Assembly: GCF_022179405.1 (NCBI RefSeq)
Contig: NZ_BPQT01000013.1
Location: 1-48,788 of the forward strand
Origin: Methylobacterium marchantiae
GTDB taxonomy: Bacteria; Pseudomonadota; Alphaproteobacteria; Rhizobiales; Beijerinckiaceae
Direction: 5' to 3'
DNA: 48,788 nucleotides
Shown here piece after piece: positions 8,157-17,861 of the stretch (positions within the stretch are counted from its first letter, which is position 1; each line of letters starts with the position of its first letter). The notes under the pieces are model-generated. The model was given only the letters and a program-made list of their open reading frames with translations. It was not told where the DNA came from and ran no database searches. The translations under genes were made by a program, and so were the position numbers.

Positions 8157-8189
8157 ACGCCGCCCCGGTTCCGCCGGGCCGGCGTTTTT
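8157..8189 (+). terminator. Rho-independent terminator after the RNA helicase
   Basis: Stem ACGCCG ... CGGCGT with additional inner C/G pairs around a TTCC loop, followed directly by five T residues (8185-8189), 28 bp after the helicase stop codon. Confidence 0.8.
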
Positions 8190-8288
8190 GCGTTCGATGA
8201 ACACCGGAGAGGTGGCGCGGGGCATTGTCGAGCCCAAATGTCGCGCCATCTGACAATCCTGCGGCCTTCGCCGCGAGGGAGACGGGAC

Positions 8289-8474
8289 ATGCGTTTCGAG
8301 CTGTATCGGGATTCCGGTGGCGAATGGCGCTGGCGCCTCAGGGTCACGAACGGGAACGTCATCGCCGATTCGGGCGAGGGCTATGCCCGGCGCGAGGATT
8401 GCGAGCGCGGCATCGCCCTGGTGAAGGGCTCGGCCGAGGCCAGCATCGTCGACATGACCCTCAAGATCGCCTGA
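8289..8474 (+). CDS. YegP-like DUF1508 protein
   Basis: 61-residue protein of the DUF1508/YegP family: MRFELYRDSGGEWRWRLRV, NGNVIADSGEGYARREDC and GIALVKGS match the single repeat unit of this family (larger members have two). The fold is known to be a small beta-beta-beta-alpha unit; no biochemical role is established. ATG at 8289 follows a purine-rich GGGAGACGGG stretch. It stands alone between the helicase terminator and the next, secreted protein. Confidence 0.85.
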   Translation: MRFELYRDSGGEWRWRLRVTNGNVIADSGEGYARREDCERGIALVKGSAEASIVDMTLKIA

Positions 8475-8630
8475 CCGGGCTCGCCCGGCAAGCCCTCGGA
8501 GATCGGTCGTTAAGCGTAACGGTAGAGCGCGTGAAACGCTTTGCAGGGATCGTGCGTTTGCGTGTCGGTCGCCCACGCATTCGGATGCGTGCGGCCCCAT
8601 CGACACCGTCGCTCGATCACCCGAGGAGTC

Positions 8631-8921
8631 ATGAACGTGCTGAGGAAACTCCTGCTGGCCGCGCTGCTGGCCCTGGGCTTCGCCGCCCTTGCACCGCAGG
8701 GCGCGTCGGCCGCGCCCATCGGTCCGGTCCCCGCCCTTCAGAGCGAGGCCGCACCGGCCGTCGCCGAGAAGGCCCAGTACTATTACCGCCGCCGCTTCTA
8801 CCCGCGGCCCTACTACCGCCGTCCGTTTTACCGTCGCCCGTATTTCGCGCCGCGTCCGTTCTACCGCCGTCCGTATTACGGCCCGCGTCGGTTCTACGGT
8901 CCGCGCCGGTTCTACTACTGA
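8631..8921 (+). CDS. Secreted Arg/Tyr/Pro-rich repeat protein
   Basis: 96 residues. Residues 1-28 are a signal peptide (MNVLRKLLLAALLALGFAAL, cleavage near GASAAP). The mature C-terminal half is built from short repeats of the pattern FYRRPYY / RPFYRRP / YGPRRFY, with Tyr, Phe, Arg and Pro making up nearly all residues and almost no other side chains. ATG at 8631 with GAGGAG 8 bp upstream. Such aromatic/cationic repeat proteins are common, poorly understood envelope proteins in this group. The composition suggests binding to acidic envelope polymers or phase separation, but that is speculation. Confidence 0.75.
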   Translation: MNVLRKLLLAALLALGFAALAPQGASAAPIGPVPALQSEAAPAVAEKAQYYYRRRFYPRPYYRRPFYRRPYFAPRPFYRRPYYGPRRFYGPRRFYY

Positions 8922-8925
8922 GCCC

Positions 8926-9030
8926 CTAAGCAGGTTCGCAGAAGCGGTCACCGGTTCTGCGACAAAAACCTGCGACACACCAAGGGCTGAGCAGCGTGAA
9001 GCGTGGGCTTGCCGACGCGAACCTGCTTAG
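8926..9030. repeat. 105-bp element bounded by perfect 14-bp inverted repeats
   Basis: CTAAGCAGGTTCGC at 8926-8939 is repeated exactly as its reverse complement at 9017-9030. Inside the left end is a second palindrome, CGCAGAA ... TTCTGCG with GCGGTCACCGG between, resembling the short palindromes that recur between genes in Hyphomicrobiales. It begins 4 bp after the stop of the Arg/Tyr-rich protein gene and could fold in RNA or be a small non-autonomous mobile element. Confidence 0.75.
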
Positions 9031-9047
9031 CGCCGGTATCTGCCGCG

Positions 9048-9082
9048 GCCCGGTCGCCCCTTTCGGGGCGGCCGGGCTTTTT
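9048..9082 (+). terminator. Strong rho-independent terminator
   Basis: 13-bp stem GCCCGGTCGCCCC / GGGGCGGCCGGGC (one T-G pair) with loop TTTC, followed by TTTTTC. It ends transcription from the Arg/Tyr-rich protein gene before the thioesterase gene. Confidence 0.9.
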
Positions 9083-9173
9083 CTTGACCTGATGCCGGCT
9101 GTCGGCCGATGCAGGAGACCAAGCGGAGCCTCGAATCAATGAAGGCTCTGCGTGACGACGGGTGGAGAGCGGA

Positions 9174-9578
9174 ATGGGCGAGACCAGCGAGCCGCGCGGC
9201 GACCTCACCGTGCGCACCATCGCGATGCCGGCCGACACCAACGCCAACGGCGACATCTTCGGCGGCTGGGTGATGTCGCAGATGGACCAGGCGGGCGGCA
9301 TCGCCGGCGTCGACCGGGCGCAGGGCCGCGTGGTCACGGTGGCGGTCGACGCGATGACCTTCATCCGCCCGGTCCGCGTCGGCGACGTGCTCTGCGTCTA
9401 TACCAGGGTGGAGGGCGTCGGCCGCACCTCCATGAAGATCCAGGTCGAGGCCTGGGCCCGGCGCTTCCGCACCAAGCTGCGCGAGAAGGTGACCGAGGCG
9501 ACCTTCACCTTCGTCGCGATCGACGACGAAGGACGCCCGCGCCCGCTCCCCGAGGCGGATGCCGCGCCCGGACAATGA
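9174..9578 (+). CDS. Acyl-CoA thioesterase, YciA-like hotdog fold
   Basis: Hydrolyses acyl-CoA thioesters in the cytoplasm. 134 residues. The family signature is clear: TIAMPADTNANGDIFGGWVMSQMD holds the catalytic Asp and the hotdog helix start, followed by AVDAMTFIRPVRVGDVLCVYT and the FTFVAID strand. The ATG at 9174 has GGAG about 6 bp upstream; a GTG at 9162 in the same frame would add four residues and is less likely. Convergent with the metallopeptidase gene, 24 bp apart. Chain-length preference cannot be read from sequence. Confidence 0.9.
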   Translation: MGETSEPRGDLTVRTIAMPADTNANGDIFGGWVMSQMDQAGGIAGVDRAQGRVVTVAVDAMTFIRPVRVGDVLCVYTRVEGVGRTSMKIQVEAWARRFRTKLREKVTEATFTFVAIDDEGRPRPLPEADAAPGQ

Positions 9579-9602
9579 AATTGCGTCGGGGCGGAGGAGG
9601 GC

Positions 9603-10751
9603 TCAGGCGTTCGGCGGCGCTACGCGCTGGCGCAATCCGGTGATCACGGCCTTCAGCATGTCCGACTCGGGCTGGTGGCCGGTCGCCGACCGCACGGTAT
9701 CGACCCGGTCGTGGACGAAGGCGAGCTTGGCGATCACGGCCGGCGTCAGCTTGAACGGGTAGAGCGCCGGCTGCCCCATGCTCCGGCTCAGGGAATTCAC
9801 CGCATAGGTCAGCGGCAGCCAGGCGGAGACCAGCCGGTCGAGGTCGGGGGTCTGGTAGGGATCGAAGTCGATCACCACCGGCTCCGGCGCCCGGTTGCGC
9901 AGGAGCGGCCGCACGTGCAGCTCGAAGGTGCTCGCCGTCTCCACCGTGTCGACGATGTGGAGGTAATGCGCCCAGGTCTCGGCGAAATCCTCCCAGGGAT
10001 GGCTGGTGGCGTAGGCGCTGACATAGGATTCCTGCCAGTCCGGCGGGGCGCCCCGGGCGTAGTAGCGCTGCAGGGCGCCGCTGTAATTGGCGCGCTCGTC
10101 GCCGAACAGCTCACGGAACGCCCAGATGCTCTGGTCGTAGCGCACCAGCACGTTCCAGAAATAATGCCCGATCTCGTGGCGGAAATGCCCGAGGAGCGTG
10201 CGGTAATATTCACCGAACAGCGTCCTGCGGCGCTCGCGCTCCACATCGTCGGCCTCGGCGATGTTCAGGGTGATGAGGCCGCTGCGGTGCCCGGTGAGCA
10301 CGGGCGGCCCGACGCTGTAGCTCTCCGCCGGGTCGACCAGGAAATCGAAGGCGAGGCCCGTGGCCGGGTTCTCGTCCCGCGTCATCAGGGGCAGGTCGAG
10401 GCGCAGCAGCGAATAGAACAGCCTGTGCTTGGCCGCCTCGATCTGGCGCCAGCGCGTCAGGTTCCAGCCCAGCGTCAGGTCCGGCACCACCCGGTTGTGC
10501 CGGCAGGAGGTACAGTAGCGGTCGGGGCTGTCCTCCGGCACGAGCCAGTTGCAGGCGCTGAAATCCGCATTCGCGCAGAAGCGGTATTTCCGGCCCGGAT
10601 CGGCATAGGCGTGCCAGACCGGCCCCGACGGTTCGAGCGCCGACATCTCGTGGGAGGCGCAGACATAGCCGAGCCGCCGCTGGCAGCTCTCGCATTGCGT
10701 GCTCTCGAAGCTCACCGGCTCGTCGCAGGCCTGGCACTGGAAGATCTTCAT
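9603..10751 (-). CDS. Putative zinc-binding metallopeptidase, COG4307-like
   Basis: 382 residues from the ATG at 10751. The N-terminus is a zinc ribbon with CxxC pairs (CQAC, CESC) and a second Cys cluster (RFCANADFSAC, YCTSC). The catalytic part has HEIGHYFW (His192, Glu193, His196) with a plausible third ligand in GDERANY or FAETWAHYLH. From memory this is the family (PF15887 with the Mx-type peptidase domain) that travels with transglutaminase / ATP-grasp / alpha-E genes in many actinobacteria and proteobacteria, for example the Rv2566-Rv2569c region of M. tuberculosis. Here it is divergent from that trio, consistent with one functional system. Substrate unknown; it could cleave peptides or a peptide tag made by the neighbours. 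Confidence 0.8.
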   Translation of the reverse strand: MKIFQCQACDEPVSFESTQCESCQRRLGYVCASHEMSALEPSGPVWHAYADPGRKYRFCANADFSACNWLVPEDSPDRYCTSCRHNRVVPDLTLGWNLTRWRQIEAAKHRLFYSLLRLDLPLMTRDENPATGLAFDFLVDPAESYSVGPPVLTGHRSGLITLNIAEADDVERERRRTLFGEYYRTLLGHFRHEIGHYFWNVLVRYDQSIWAFRELFGDERANYSGALQRYYARGAPPDWQESYVSAYATSHPWEDFAETWAHYLHIVDTVETASTFELHVRPLLRNRAPEPVVIDFDPYQTPDLDRLVSAWLPLTYAVNSLSRSMGQPALYPFKLTPAVIAKLAFVHDRVDTVRSATGHQPESDMLKAVITGLRQRVAPPNA

Positions 10752-11132
10752 CGAGCGCGCAGGCCCGTCGGATGCGGATCCGCGAGGGTCGGTTCCGCGC
10801 ATGAGGGCGCAGGACGGCGACGCCCCGCGGCACGATGCATGGAATTTGCTTCGTCCCCGGTGACGGGCCGCATCGCCACGCCGTATGTCTGAATTGCCAG
10901 GGCCAATCTCGTCACGCGATGAACGTCTTCACCTCCCATCGCCCGGCCGGGCGACGCCGCTGTAGACTAGCACCGAATTCGACTGCCGTCGGTGGCGTTC
11001 CCAGCCTATGGTCATTCGGCCTCAAAACGCCGATGACAGCCGAGGAGCGCCACGGCGATGCGCCCCGGCTTCCCGCCGCCGGCGCGCGTTCCCCGCGCGC
11101 CCGGCACCATGTCTGAACCAGCGGGAGTCCCC
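10752..11132. other. Divergent intergenic region of the transglutaminase/ATP-grasp system
   Basis: 381 bp between the metallopeptidase and the transglutaminase-DUF2126 gene. No convincing small gene, tRNA, riboswitch or long palindrome was seen. It must contain the promoters of both divergent units. A GGGAG at 11123-11127 serves as ribosome binding site for the GTG at 11133. Confidence 0.5.
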
Positions 11133-14100
11133 GTGTCCATCAAAGCCGCCCTGCACCACGTCACCCATTACAAGTACGACAGGCCGATCCAGCTCGGGCC
11201 GCAGGTGATCCGCCTGCGCCCGGCGCCGCATACGCGCTCGTCCGTGCCGGCCTATTCCCTGAAGGTGCTGCCGGAGAACCACTTCATCAACTGGCAGCAG
11301 GACCCGAACGGGAACTGGCTCGCCAGGCTGGTCTTCCCCGAGCGGACCACCGAGCTGAAGATCGAGGTCGATCTCACCGCCGAGATGGCGGTGATCAACC
11401 CGTTCGACTTCTTCGTCGAGGATTACGCCCAGACCCGCGGCTTCGCCTACGAGAGCGACCTGACGGCGGAGCTCAAGCCCTACCTCGTCACCGACGATGC
11501 CATGGGTCCGGAGATCGACGCGCTCCTGGAGCGGCTGCCGGCCGAGACCAACACGGTGCTGTTCCTCGTGGCGCTCAACGCCATGATCGCCTCCGAGATC
11601 ACCTACGGCGTGCGGATGGAGCCGGGCGTCCAGACGCCGGCGGAGACGCTGACCCTCAAGAGCGGGTCGTGCCGCGATTCCGCGTGGCTCCTCGTCCAGG
11701 TGCTGCGCCGCATCGGTCTCGCCGCGCGGTTCGTATCCGGCTACCTGATCCAGCTCATTCCCGACACGACGGCGGTGGACGGCCCGGCCGGCACCTCCAC
11801 GGACTTCACCGACCTGCATGCCTGGGCCGAGGTCTATCTGCCGGGCGCCGGCTGGATCGGCCTCGACGCCACCTCCGGCCTCCTCTGCGGCGAGGGCCAC
11901 ATCCCGCTCGCCGCGACCCCGCATTACCAGTCGGCCGCCCCGATCTCCGGCCTCGCCGAGCCGGCGCAGGTCGAGTTCGGCTTCGAGATGACGGTGACCC
12001 GCGTGGCGGAAGCCCCGCGCATCACCAAGCCCTTCTCCGAAGAGGTCTGGGCGAGGATGGATGCCCTCGGCGAGCGGATCGACGTCGATCTTACCGAGCA
12101 GGACGTGCGCCTGACCATGGGCGGCGAGCCGACCTTCGTCTCCATCGACGATTTCGAATCCGCCGAATGGAACGCCGCCGCCGTGGGGCCGACCAAGCGC
12201 GGCCTCGCCGACAAGCTCATCCGCCGCCTGCGCACCCGCTTCGCGCCGGGGGGGATGCTGCATTACGGCCAGGGCAAGTGGTATCCGGGCGAGAGCCTGC
12301 CGCGCTGGGCCTTTGCCCTGTACTGGCGCCGGGACGGCAAGCCGATCTGGAGCAATGCCGATCTCGTCGCCGCCGAGGACGGGCCGCGCGACGCCAATGC
12401 CACCAAGGCGAAGGCGCTGATCGACGGCGTGGCCCGGCGCCTCGGCCTCGATTCCTACGTGTTCCCCGCCTTCGAGGACCCGATCTACTGGCAGGAGAAG
12501 CGGGACGAACTGCCCATCAACGTCACCACCTCGGACGCCAAGCTCCCGAACCCGGAGACCAACGCCCGCATCGCGCGGGTCTTCGAGCGCGGCCTCGGCG
12601 AGCCCGCCGGCTACGCCCTGCCGCTGGCTAGCCTGCCTCTCGGCAGGGACGATCCCGACGACCGCCGCTGGATCTCGGAACTCTGGCAGTTCCGCCGGGA
12701 ACACGCCTTCCTGACGCCGGGCGATTCACCGGTGGGCTATCGCCTGCCCCTGAGCTCGCTGCCCTACGTGCCGCCCGAGCACTATCCCTATTACCAGCCG
12801 CAGGACCCGCTGGAGGAGCGCGGAGCGCTTCCCGAAGGCCATCCCGGCACGAAGACCGCGAACGGGTCCGGCGTCACCGGCGTCGCCGTGCGCACGGCCC
12901 TCGCGGTGGAGCCGCGGGACGGGGTGCTGCGGGTGTTCATGCCGCCGCTGCAGCGGGTGGACGAATATCTCGAACTGCTCGGCCATCTCGAGATCGTCGC
13001 CGCCGAGCTGAAGCAGCCCCTGCATATCGAGGGCTACGAGCCGCCCTACGATGCGCGCCTCAACGTCATCAAGGTCACGCCCGATCCCGGCGTGATCGAG
13101 GTGAACGTGCATCCCGCGACCTCCTGGCGCGAGGCCGTCACCATCACCTCCGAGCTCTACGAGGATGCCCGCCAGATCCGCCTCGGCGCGCAGAAGTTCA
13201 TGACCGACGGGCGCCATACCGGCACCGGGGGCGGCAACCACGTGGTCCTCGGCGGCGCGACGCCCAACGATTCGCCGTTCCTGCGCCGTCCGGACCTGCT
13301 GAAGAGCCTCGTGCTCTACTGGCAGCGCCACCCCTCGCTGTCCTACCTATTCGCCGGCCTCTATATCGGCCCGACGAGCCAGGCGCCGCGCATGGACGAG
13401 GCCCGGCACGACGGGCTCTACGAGCTCGAGATCGCCCTGGCGCAGGTGCCCAAGCCCGACGAGCCCAACATCCCGCGCTGGCTGGTGGACCGGATCTTCC
13501 GCAACATCCTCGTCGACGTGACCGGCAACACCCACCGGGCCGAGATCTGCATCGACAAGCTCTACTCGCCGGACGGACCCACCGGCCGCCTCGGCCTGCT
13601 GGAGTTCCGCTCCTTCGAGATGCCGCCGGACCCGCGCATGAGCCTCGCCCAGCAATTGCTGCTGCGGGCCATCGTGGCCTGGGCCTGGCGCGAACCGCAG
13701 GAAGGCGGCTGTGTCCGTTGGGGCACGGGCCTCCACGATCGCTTCATGCTGCCTCACTTCCTCTGGACGGACTTCCTCGGAGTTCTGGAAGACCTCCGCG
13801 CGGCAGGCTACGATTTCGATCCGGCGGCCTTCCAGGCGCAGTACGAGTTCCGCTTCCCCGTCTTCGGGACGGTGGAGCAGGGCGGCGTCAGGATGGAACT
13901 GCGGCAGGCATTGGAGCCTTGGCACGTGCTGGGCGAAGAGGGGTCGATCGGTGGCACGGTGCGGTACGTGGACAGCTCGGTGGAGCGTCTGCAGGTCAAG
14001 GTCGAGGGCTTCGTCCCCGGCCGCCACATCATCAGCTGCAACGGCCGGCGCCTGCCGATGACGAGCACCGGCACGGCCGGCGAGGCGGTGGCGGGCCTGC

Positions 14101-14402
14101 GCTTCAAGGCGTGGCAGCCGGCCTCGTCGATGCACCCGACGATTCCCGCGCATTCGCCCCTCACCATCGACATCCTCGATGCGTGGAGCGGACGCTCGCT
14201 CGGCGGCTGCCGCTACCATGTCAGCCATCCCGGCGGCCGCAACTACGAGACCTTCCCGGTGAACACCTACGAGGCCGAGGGGCGTCGTCTCGCGCGCTTC
14301 CAGGCCCATGGCCACACCCCGGGCAAGGTCGAGATGCCGGTGGAGGAGATCAGCCGCGAGTTCCCGCTGACCCTCGACCTCAGGACGCCCGCGCCCAAAT
14401 GA
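11133..14402 (+). CDS. Transglutaminase-like / DUF2126 fusion protein
   Basis: 1089 residues. Residues 1-295 are a bacterial transglutaminase N-terminal domain ([28 protein letters not shown]) plus a transglutaminase core with a full catalytic triad: Cys180 in [10 protein letters not shown], His229 in DLHAWAEVY, Asp245 in IGLDATSG. Residues from about 315 to the end are DUF2126 (COG4196), opening with [14 protein letters not shown] and containing [20 protein letters not shown]. The GTG at 11133 is preferred because it has GGGAG 5 bp upstream and matches the usual family start; an ATG at 11109 lacks a ribosome binding site. It overlaps the next gene by 4 bp (ATGA). Proposed role, from comparative genomics of such clusters, is making or breaking amide bonds on peptides; the reaction is unproven. 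Confidence 0.88.
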   Translation: MSIKAALHHVTHYKYDRPIQLGPQVIRLRPAPHTRSSVPAYSLKVLPENHFINWQQDPNGNWLARLVFPERTTELKIEVDLTAEMAVINPFDFFVEDYAQTRGFAYESDLTAELKPYLVTDDAMGPEIDALLERLPAETNTVLFLVALNAMIASEITYGVRMEPGVQTPAETLTLKSGSCRDSAWLLVQVLRRIGLAARFVSGYLIQLIPDTTAVDGPAGTSTDFTDLHAWAEVYLPGAGWIGLDATSGLLCGEGHIPLAATPHYQSAAPISGLAEPAQVEFGFEMTVTRVAEAPRITKPFSEEVWARMDALGERIDVDLTEQDVRLTMGGEPTFVSIDDFESAEWNAAAVGPTKRGLADKLIRRLRTRFAPGGMLHYGQGKWYPGESLPRWAFALYWRRDGKPIWSNADLVAAEDGPRDANATKAKALIDGVARRLGLDSYVFPAFEDPIYWQEKRDELPINVTTSDAKLPNPETNARIARVFERGLGEPAGYALPLASLPLGRDDPDDRRWISELWQFRREHAFLTPGDSPVGYRLPLSSLPYVPPEHYPYYQPQDPLEERGALPEGHPGTKTANGSGVTGVAVRTALAVEPRDGVLRVFMPPLQRVDEYLELLGHLEIVAAELKQPLHIEGYEPPYDARLNVIKVTPDPGVIEVNVHPATSWREAVTITSELYEDARQIRLGAQKFMTDGRHTGTGGGNHVVLGGATPNDSPFLRRPDLLKSLVLYWQRHPSLSYLFAGLYIGPTSQAPRMDEARHDGLYELEIALAQVPKPDEPNIPRWLVDRIFRNILVDVTGNTHRAEICIDKLYSPDGPTGRLGLLEFRSFEMPPDPRMSLAQQLLLRAIVAWAWREPQEGGCVRWGTGLHDRFMLPHFLWTDFLGVLEDLRAAGYDFDPAAFQAQYEFRFPVFGTVEQGGVRMELRQALEPWHVLGEEGSIGGTVRYVDSSVERLQVKVEGFVPGRHIISCNGRRLPMTSTGTAGEAVAGLRFKAWQPASSMHPTIPAHSPLTIDILDAWSGRSLGGCRYHVSHPGGRNYETFPVNTYEAEGRRLARFQAHGHTPGKVEMPVEEISREFPLTLDLRTPAPK

Positions 14403-16918
14403 CCGATCTGGCCGAGGCGCATGCCGGAGGTTTGGCGACGCGTCTCGCGCGCTGGACCTCGGACTACCAGCCTCGGCCGGGCATCCCGGACGAGTTCGCC
14501 GGGGCAGGGGGCACGCGTCGCGGTGCGTGGCCGCGCCTCCTCGACAGGCTCGGGACCCTCAGCGGAACCGAGATCACCACCCGTTTCGCCTCGGCCGAAC
14601 GGCATATCCGCGACACCGGCATCTCCTACCGGATCTACGGCGACCAGCGCGAACATGCCTGGCCGCTGAGTTCCCTGCCCCTGGTGATCGAGAGCGCCGA
14701 GTGGCGGGCGCTCAGCGCCGGCATCGTCCAGCGCGCCGGATTGATGGAATCCATCGTCTCCGACATCTACGGCGACGGCCGGATGGTGTCGGAAGGCGTG
14801 CTGCCCGCGGCCCTGGTGGCCGGGAGCCCTGAATTCCTGCGTCCGCTCTCGGGGGTGAAGCCCCCCGGCGGGCGCTGGCTCAAGCTCTACGCCGCCGATA
14901 TCGGCCGGGGCCCCGACGGGCGCTGGCGCGTCCTGGCCGACAGGACGCAGGCGCCCTCCGGACCCGGCTACGCGCTGGAGAACCGGATGGTGCTCACCCG
15001 CGCCTTCCCGGACCTTTATGCCGATCTCCACGTGGAGCGCCTCGCCCCGTTCTTCCAGGCTTTCCGCGACGGTCTGGTCATGGGCGCGCAGCGCAGCGAC
15101 CCGCGCATCGGCCTGCTCACTTCCGGCCCCCTGAGTTCGACCTATGTCGAGCAGGCGGCTTTGGCGCGCTATCTCGGCCTGCTTCTCGTCGAGGGCGACG
15201 ACCTCGTGATGCAGGACGGCGCGCTCCACGTGCGCACCGTCGCCGGGCTGAAGCGCACCGACGTGCTGTGGCGGCGCATCGATTCCGACTATGTCGACCC
15301 GCTCGAGCTGAACCCGGCCTCGCGCCTCGGGATCTCCGGGGTGCTGGACGCCCTGCGCAACGGCAGCCTCGTCATGGGCAACATGCCCGGCACCGGCATC
15401 CTCGAATCGGGGGCGCTCGCCGCCTACCTGCCGCGCATCGCCCGCTATTTTCTCGGCACCGATCTCGCTCTCGAAGGGCCGAAGAGCTGGTGGTGCGGCG
15501 ACCCCGATTCCCTCGCCCATATCCGCGACGACCTCGACGGCATGACCCTGCGTCCGGTGGCGACGCCGACCAAGGGCATGGGGCGCGACGCCATCCTCGG
15601 GCCGCACGCGATCGGCGCCGAGCGCGACCGCGTCCTGGCGGCCCTGCGCGACCGGCCGTTCGACTACGTCGCCCAGGAACAGGCGCCGCTCTCGACCATG
15701 CCGGGCTGGGAGCGCGACCCCGAGGGAATGCGCCTCGTGCCGCGTCCCTTCGTCCTGCGCGTCTTCGCGGCGGCGACCCCGGAGGGCTGGCGGGTCATGC
15801 CCGGCGGCTTCTGCCGCATCTCCGAGCGCCCCGACGTCGACCCGATCGAGATGCGGGCGGGCATCAAGTCGGCCGATGTCTGGGTGCTGTCGGACGGTCC
15901 GGTGGAGCCGGTCTCGCTGATGCAGCAGGGCGCGTCCCGCGTCCGCCGCATCGCCGGGCACCTGCCGTCGCGGGCGGCCGACAGCCTGTTCTGGTTCGGC
16001 CGCTACGTGGAGCGGGCGGAGGCGGTGATCCGCCTCGTCATCGCCCATCTCGGCAGCGTCGGCAACGCCGTAATCGCCGACATGGCCGGCGCGGAGACCG
16101 CGCCGACGGCCCTGCGCATCCGCGCGCTCCTCGACGAATGGGGCGCCATCGAAGCGCCGGACCTGCCGACGGCGAAGCTCGCCCAGGAGGCGCTCGGCGG
16201 CCGCGACACCTACGGCTCGGCGCTCTCCCACAGCCTGTCGGCGCGCCACAACGCGGCCTCCCTGCGCGAGCGACTGTCCAGCGAGGCCTGGCGCGTCCTC
16301 GCCGACCTGAAGGACCTCCTCGACCTCGACGATGCGAAGGAACTCGCGGAAGCGCAGCTCCTCGGCCTGGCAGAGCGGGCGTTGAGCCACATCGCCGCCC
16401 TGGCCGGCCTCGCCCAGGAGAACATGAACCGCACCGCGGGCTGGCACTTCGTCGATCTCGGCCGCCGCATCGAGCGGGCGATCAACACCTGCTCCTTCGC
16501 CGCCAGCTTCGCCGGGGACGAGGCGACGGCCGAGGATCTCGGCGTCATGCTGTCGCTCTGCGATTCGCACGTCTCCTTCGGCGCGCGCTACATGCAGGGC
16601 GTGGCGATCGACCCGGTGCGCGACATGGTCCTGCTCGATCCGTTCAACCCGCGCTCCGTCGCCTTCCAGATCGATGCGATCTGCCGGCACCTCGCCGACC
16701 TGCCCGCCCTGCGGGTGGACGGCCTGCCCGAGGCGCAATTGCGCCTCGCCCAGAAGCTCGCGGGAGAGATCACCACGGGCGAGGCCTCCGACTTCGACGG
16801 CGCCGCCGTGGCCCGTCTCGAGAACGCCTTCGAGGGCCTCGCCGACGCGATCGTCACCCGCTACTTCCCCAACGGCCCGCACGCCATGCGACCGCAGAAG
16901 CTGGTGGGTCTCGCGTGA
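14399..16918 (+). CDS. Circularly permuted ATP-grasp protein fused to alpha-E domain
   Basis: 839 residues. Residues 1 to about 515 form a circularly permuted ATP-grasp ligase-like domain (COG2308, DUF404/DUF407): [62 protein letters not shown], and MPGGFCRI. Residues from about 522 are an alpha-E helical domain (COG2307) starting [21 protein letters not shown]. In many genomes these are separate genes; here they are one polypeptide, as I recall for Rv2567. The ATGA overlap with the upstream gene and the GTGA overlap with the downstream one show tight translational coupling. ATP-grasp enzymes join a carboxylate to an amine, so an amide-forming step is inferred; no substrate is known. Confidence 0.9.
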   Translation: MTDLAEAHAGGLATRLARWTSDYQPRPGIPDEFAGAGGTRRGAWPRLLDRLGTLSGTEITTRFASAERHIRDTGISYRIYGDQREHAWPLSSLPLVIESAEWRALSAGIVQRAGLMESIVSDIYGDGRMVSEGVLPAALVAGSPEFLRPLSGVKPPGGRWLKLYAADIGRGPDGRWRVLADRTQAPSGPGYALENRMVLTRAFPDLYADLHVERLAPFFQAFRDGLVMGAQRSDPRIGLLTSGPLSSTYVEQAALARYLGLLLVEGDDLVMQDGALHVRTVAGLKRTDVLWRRIDSDYVDPLELNPASRLGISGVLDALRNGSLVMGNMPGTGILESGALAAYLPRIARYFLGTDLALEGPKSWWCGDPDSLAHIRDDLDGMTLRPVATPTKGMGRDAILGPHAIGAERDRVLAALRDRPFDYVAQEQAPLSTMPGWERDPEGMRLVPRPFVLRVFAAATPEGWRVMPGGFCRISERPDVDPIEMRAGIKSADVWVLSDGPVEPVSLMQQGASRVRRIAGHLPSRAADSLFWFGRYVERAEAVIRLVIAHLGSVGNAVIADMAGAETAPTALRIRALLDEWGAIEAPDLPTAKLAQEALGGRDTYGSALSHSLSARHNAASLRERLSSEAWRVLADLKDLLDLDDAKELAEAQLLGLAERALSHIAALAGLAQENMNRTAGWHFVDLGRRIERAINTCSFAASFAGDEATAEDLGVMLSLCDSHVSFGARYMQGVAIDPVRDMVLLDPFNPRSVAFQIDAICRHLADLPALRVDGLPEAQLRLAQKLAGEITTGEASDFDGAAVARLENAFEGLADAIVTRYFPNGPHAMRPQKLVGLA

Positions 16919-17835
16919 TCTATACGCTGCGCCACCTCACCACCTACCGCTACGGCAAGCCCGTCCGCTTCGCCCGCTGCTCCCTGCGGCTGCAGCCGCG
17001 GGACGGGGAGGGGCAGAGCGTGCTGTCGAGCGAGTTGACCATCTCGCCGACGCCGCGGACCCGCACGGTGCGGCGCGATTATTTCGGCCTCGACGTGGTG
17101 TCGTTCCTGATCGACACGCCGCACAGCGAATTGCGGGTCGAGGCGCTGTCGCGGGTCGCGGTGGAGCGCCCGCCGCTTCCCCCGGCGGAATCCGGCCCGG
17201 CCTGGGAGAGTGTGCGCGATACGGCGCTCACGGGCCGGTCGATGGCGCCCGACGCCCCCGTCCATTTCATGTTCCCGAGCGTCCGGGTTCCCCTCGACCC
17301 GGACGTGACCGACTATGCCCGCCGGAGCTTCACGCCTGGCCGCAGCGCCTATGGCGGTGCCGTCGACCTGATGCGGCGCATCCGCACCGACTTCAAATTC
17401 GACGCGAAGGCCACCGACGTCCACACCCCCCTCGCCAAGGCTTTCTCGCTCAGGGCGGGGGTGTGCCAGGACTTCGCCCATATCATGATCGCCGGCCTTC
17501 GCGGGCTCGGCCTGCCGGCCGCCTATGTCAGCGGCTACATCCGCACCATCCCGCCCGCCGGACGGCCGCGCCTCCGGGGCGCCGATGCCAGCCATGCCTG
17601 GGTCTCGGTCTGGTGCGGGGAGAGCTGGATCGGCCTCGATCCCACCAACAATATCGGCGCCTGCGACGACCACATCGTCGTGGCGCGCGGGCGCGACTAC
17701 ACCGATGTCTCGCCCATCGACGGCGTCGTCTCGTCCTCCGGCCCGCAGAAGCTCAAGGTCGAGGTCGACGTGATCCCCGACGGCGAGGCCATGCCGGAGG
17801 ACGCTGTCGCCGGGTCGGAAGCGGAGACGGCCTGA
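16915..17835 (+). CDS. Transglutaminase-like cysteine peptidase-fold protein
   Basis: 306 residues. An N-terminal beta domain ([27 protein letters not shown]) is followed by a transglutaminase core with Cys184 in RAGVCQDFAH, His227 in DASHAWVSV and Asp242 in IGLDPTNN, so the catalytic triad is intact. Translation starts at a GTG (16915) overlapping the TGA of the ATP-grasp/alpha-E gene. It is the third gene of the operon and resembles, by domain, the N-terminal third of the first gene, so the operon encodes two transglutaminase cores. Bacterial members of this superfamily are often proteases or amidases rather than cross-linkers. Family certain, reaction unknown. Confidence 0.9.
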   Translation: MIYTLRHLTTYRYGKPVRFARCSLRLQPRDGEGQSVLSSELTISPTPRTRTVRRDYFGLDVVSFLIDTPHSELRVEALSRVAVERPPLPPAESGPAWESVRDTALTGRSMAPDAPVHFMFPSVRVPLDPDVTDYARRSFTPGRSAYGGAVDLMRRIRTDFKFDAKATDVHTPLAKAFSLRAGVCQDFAHIMIAGLRGLGLPAAYVSGYIRTIPPAGRPRLRGADASHAWVSVWCGESWIGLDPTNNIGACDDHIVVARGRDYTDVSPIDGVVSSSGPQKLKVEVDVIPDGEAMPEDAVAGSEAETA

Positions 17836-17861
17836 TCTCGAGGGCCGGCCTCCTTCGACTC

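Noticed and set aside
6809-8362. A long minus-strand frame opposite the RNA helicase
   Set aside because: It is a GC-driven shadow of the helicase codons with no domain character.
14267-16882. An 871-residue minus-strand frame opposite the ATP-grasp/alpha-E gene
   Set aside because: Arg/Gly/Ala-rich shadow of a clearly coding plus strand; no recognisable motifs.
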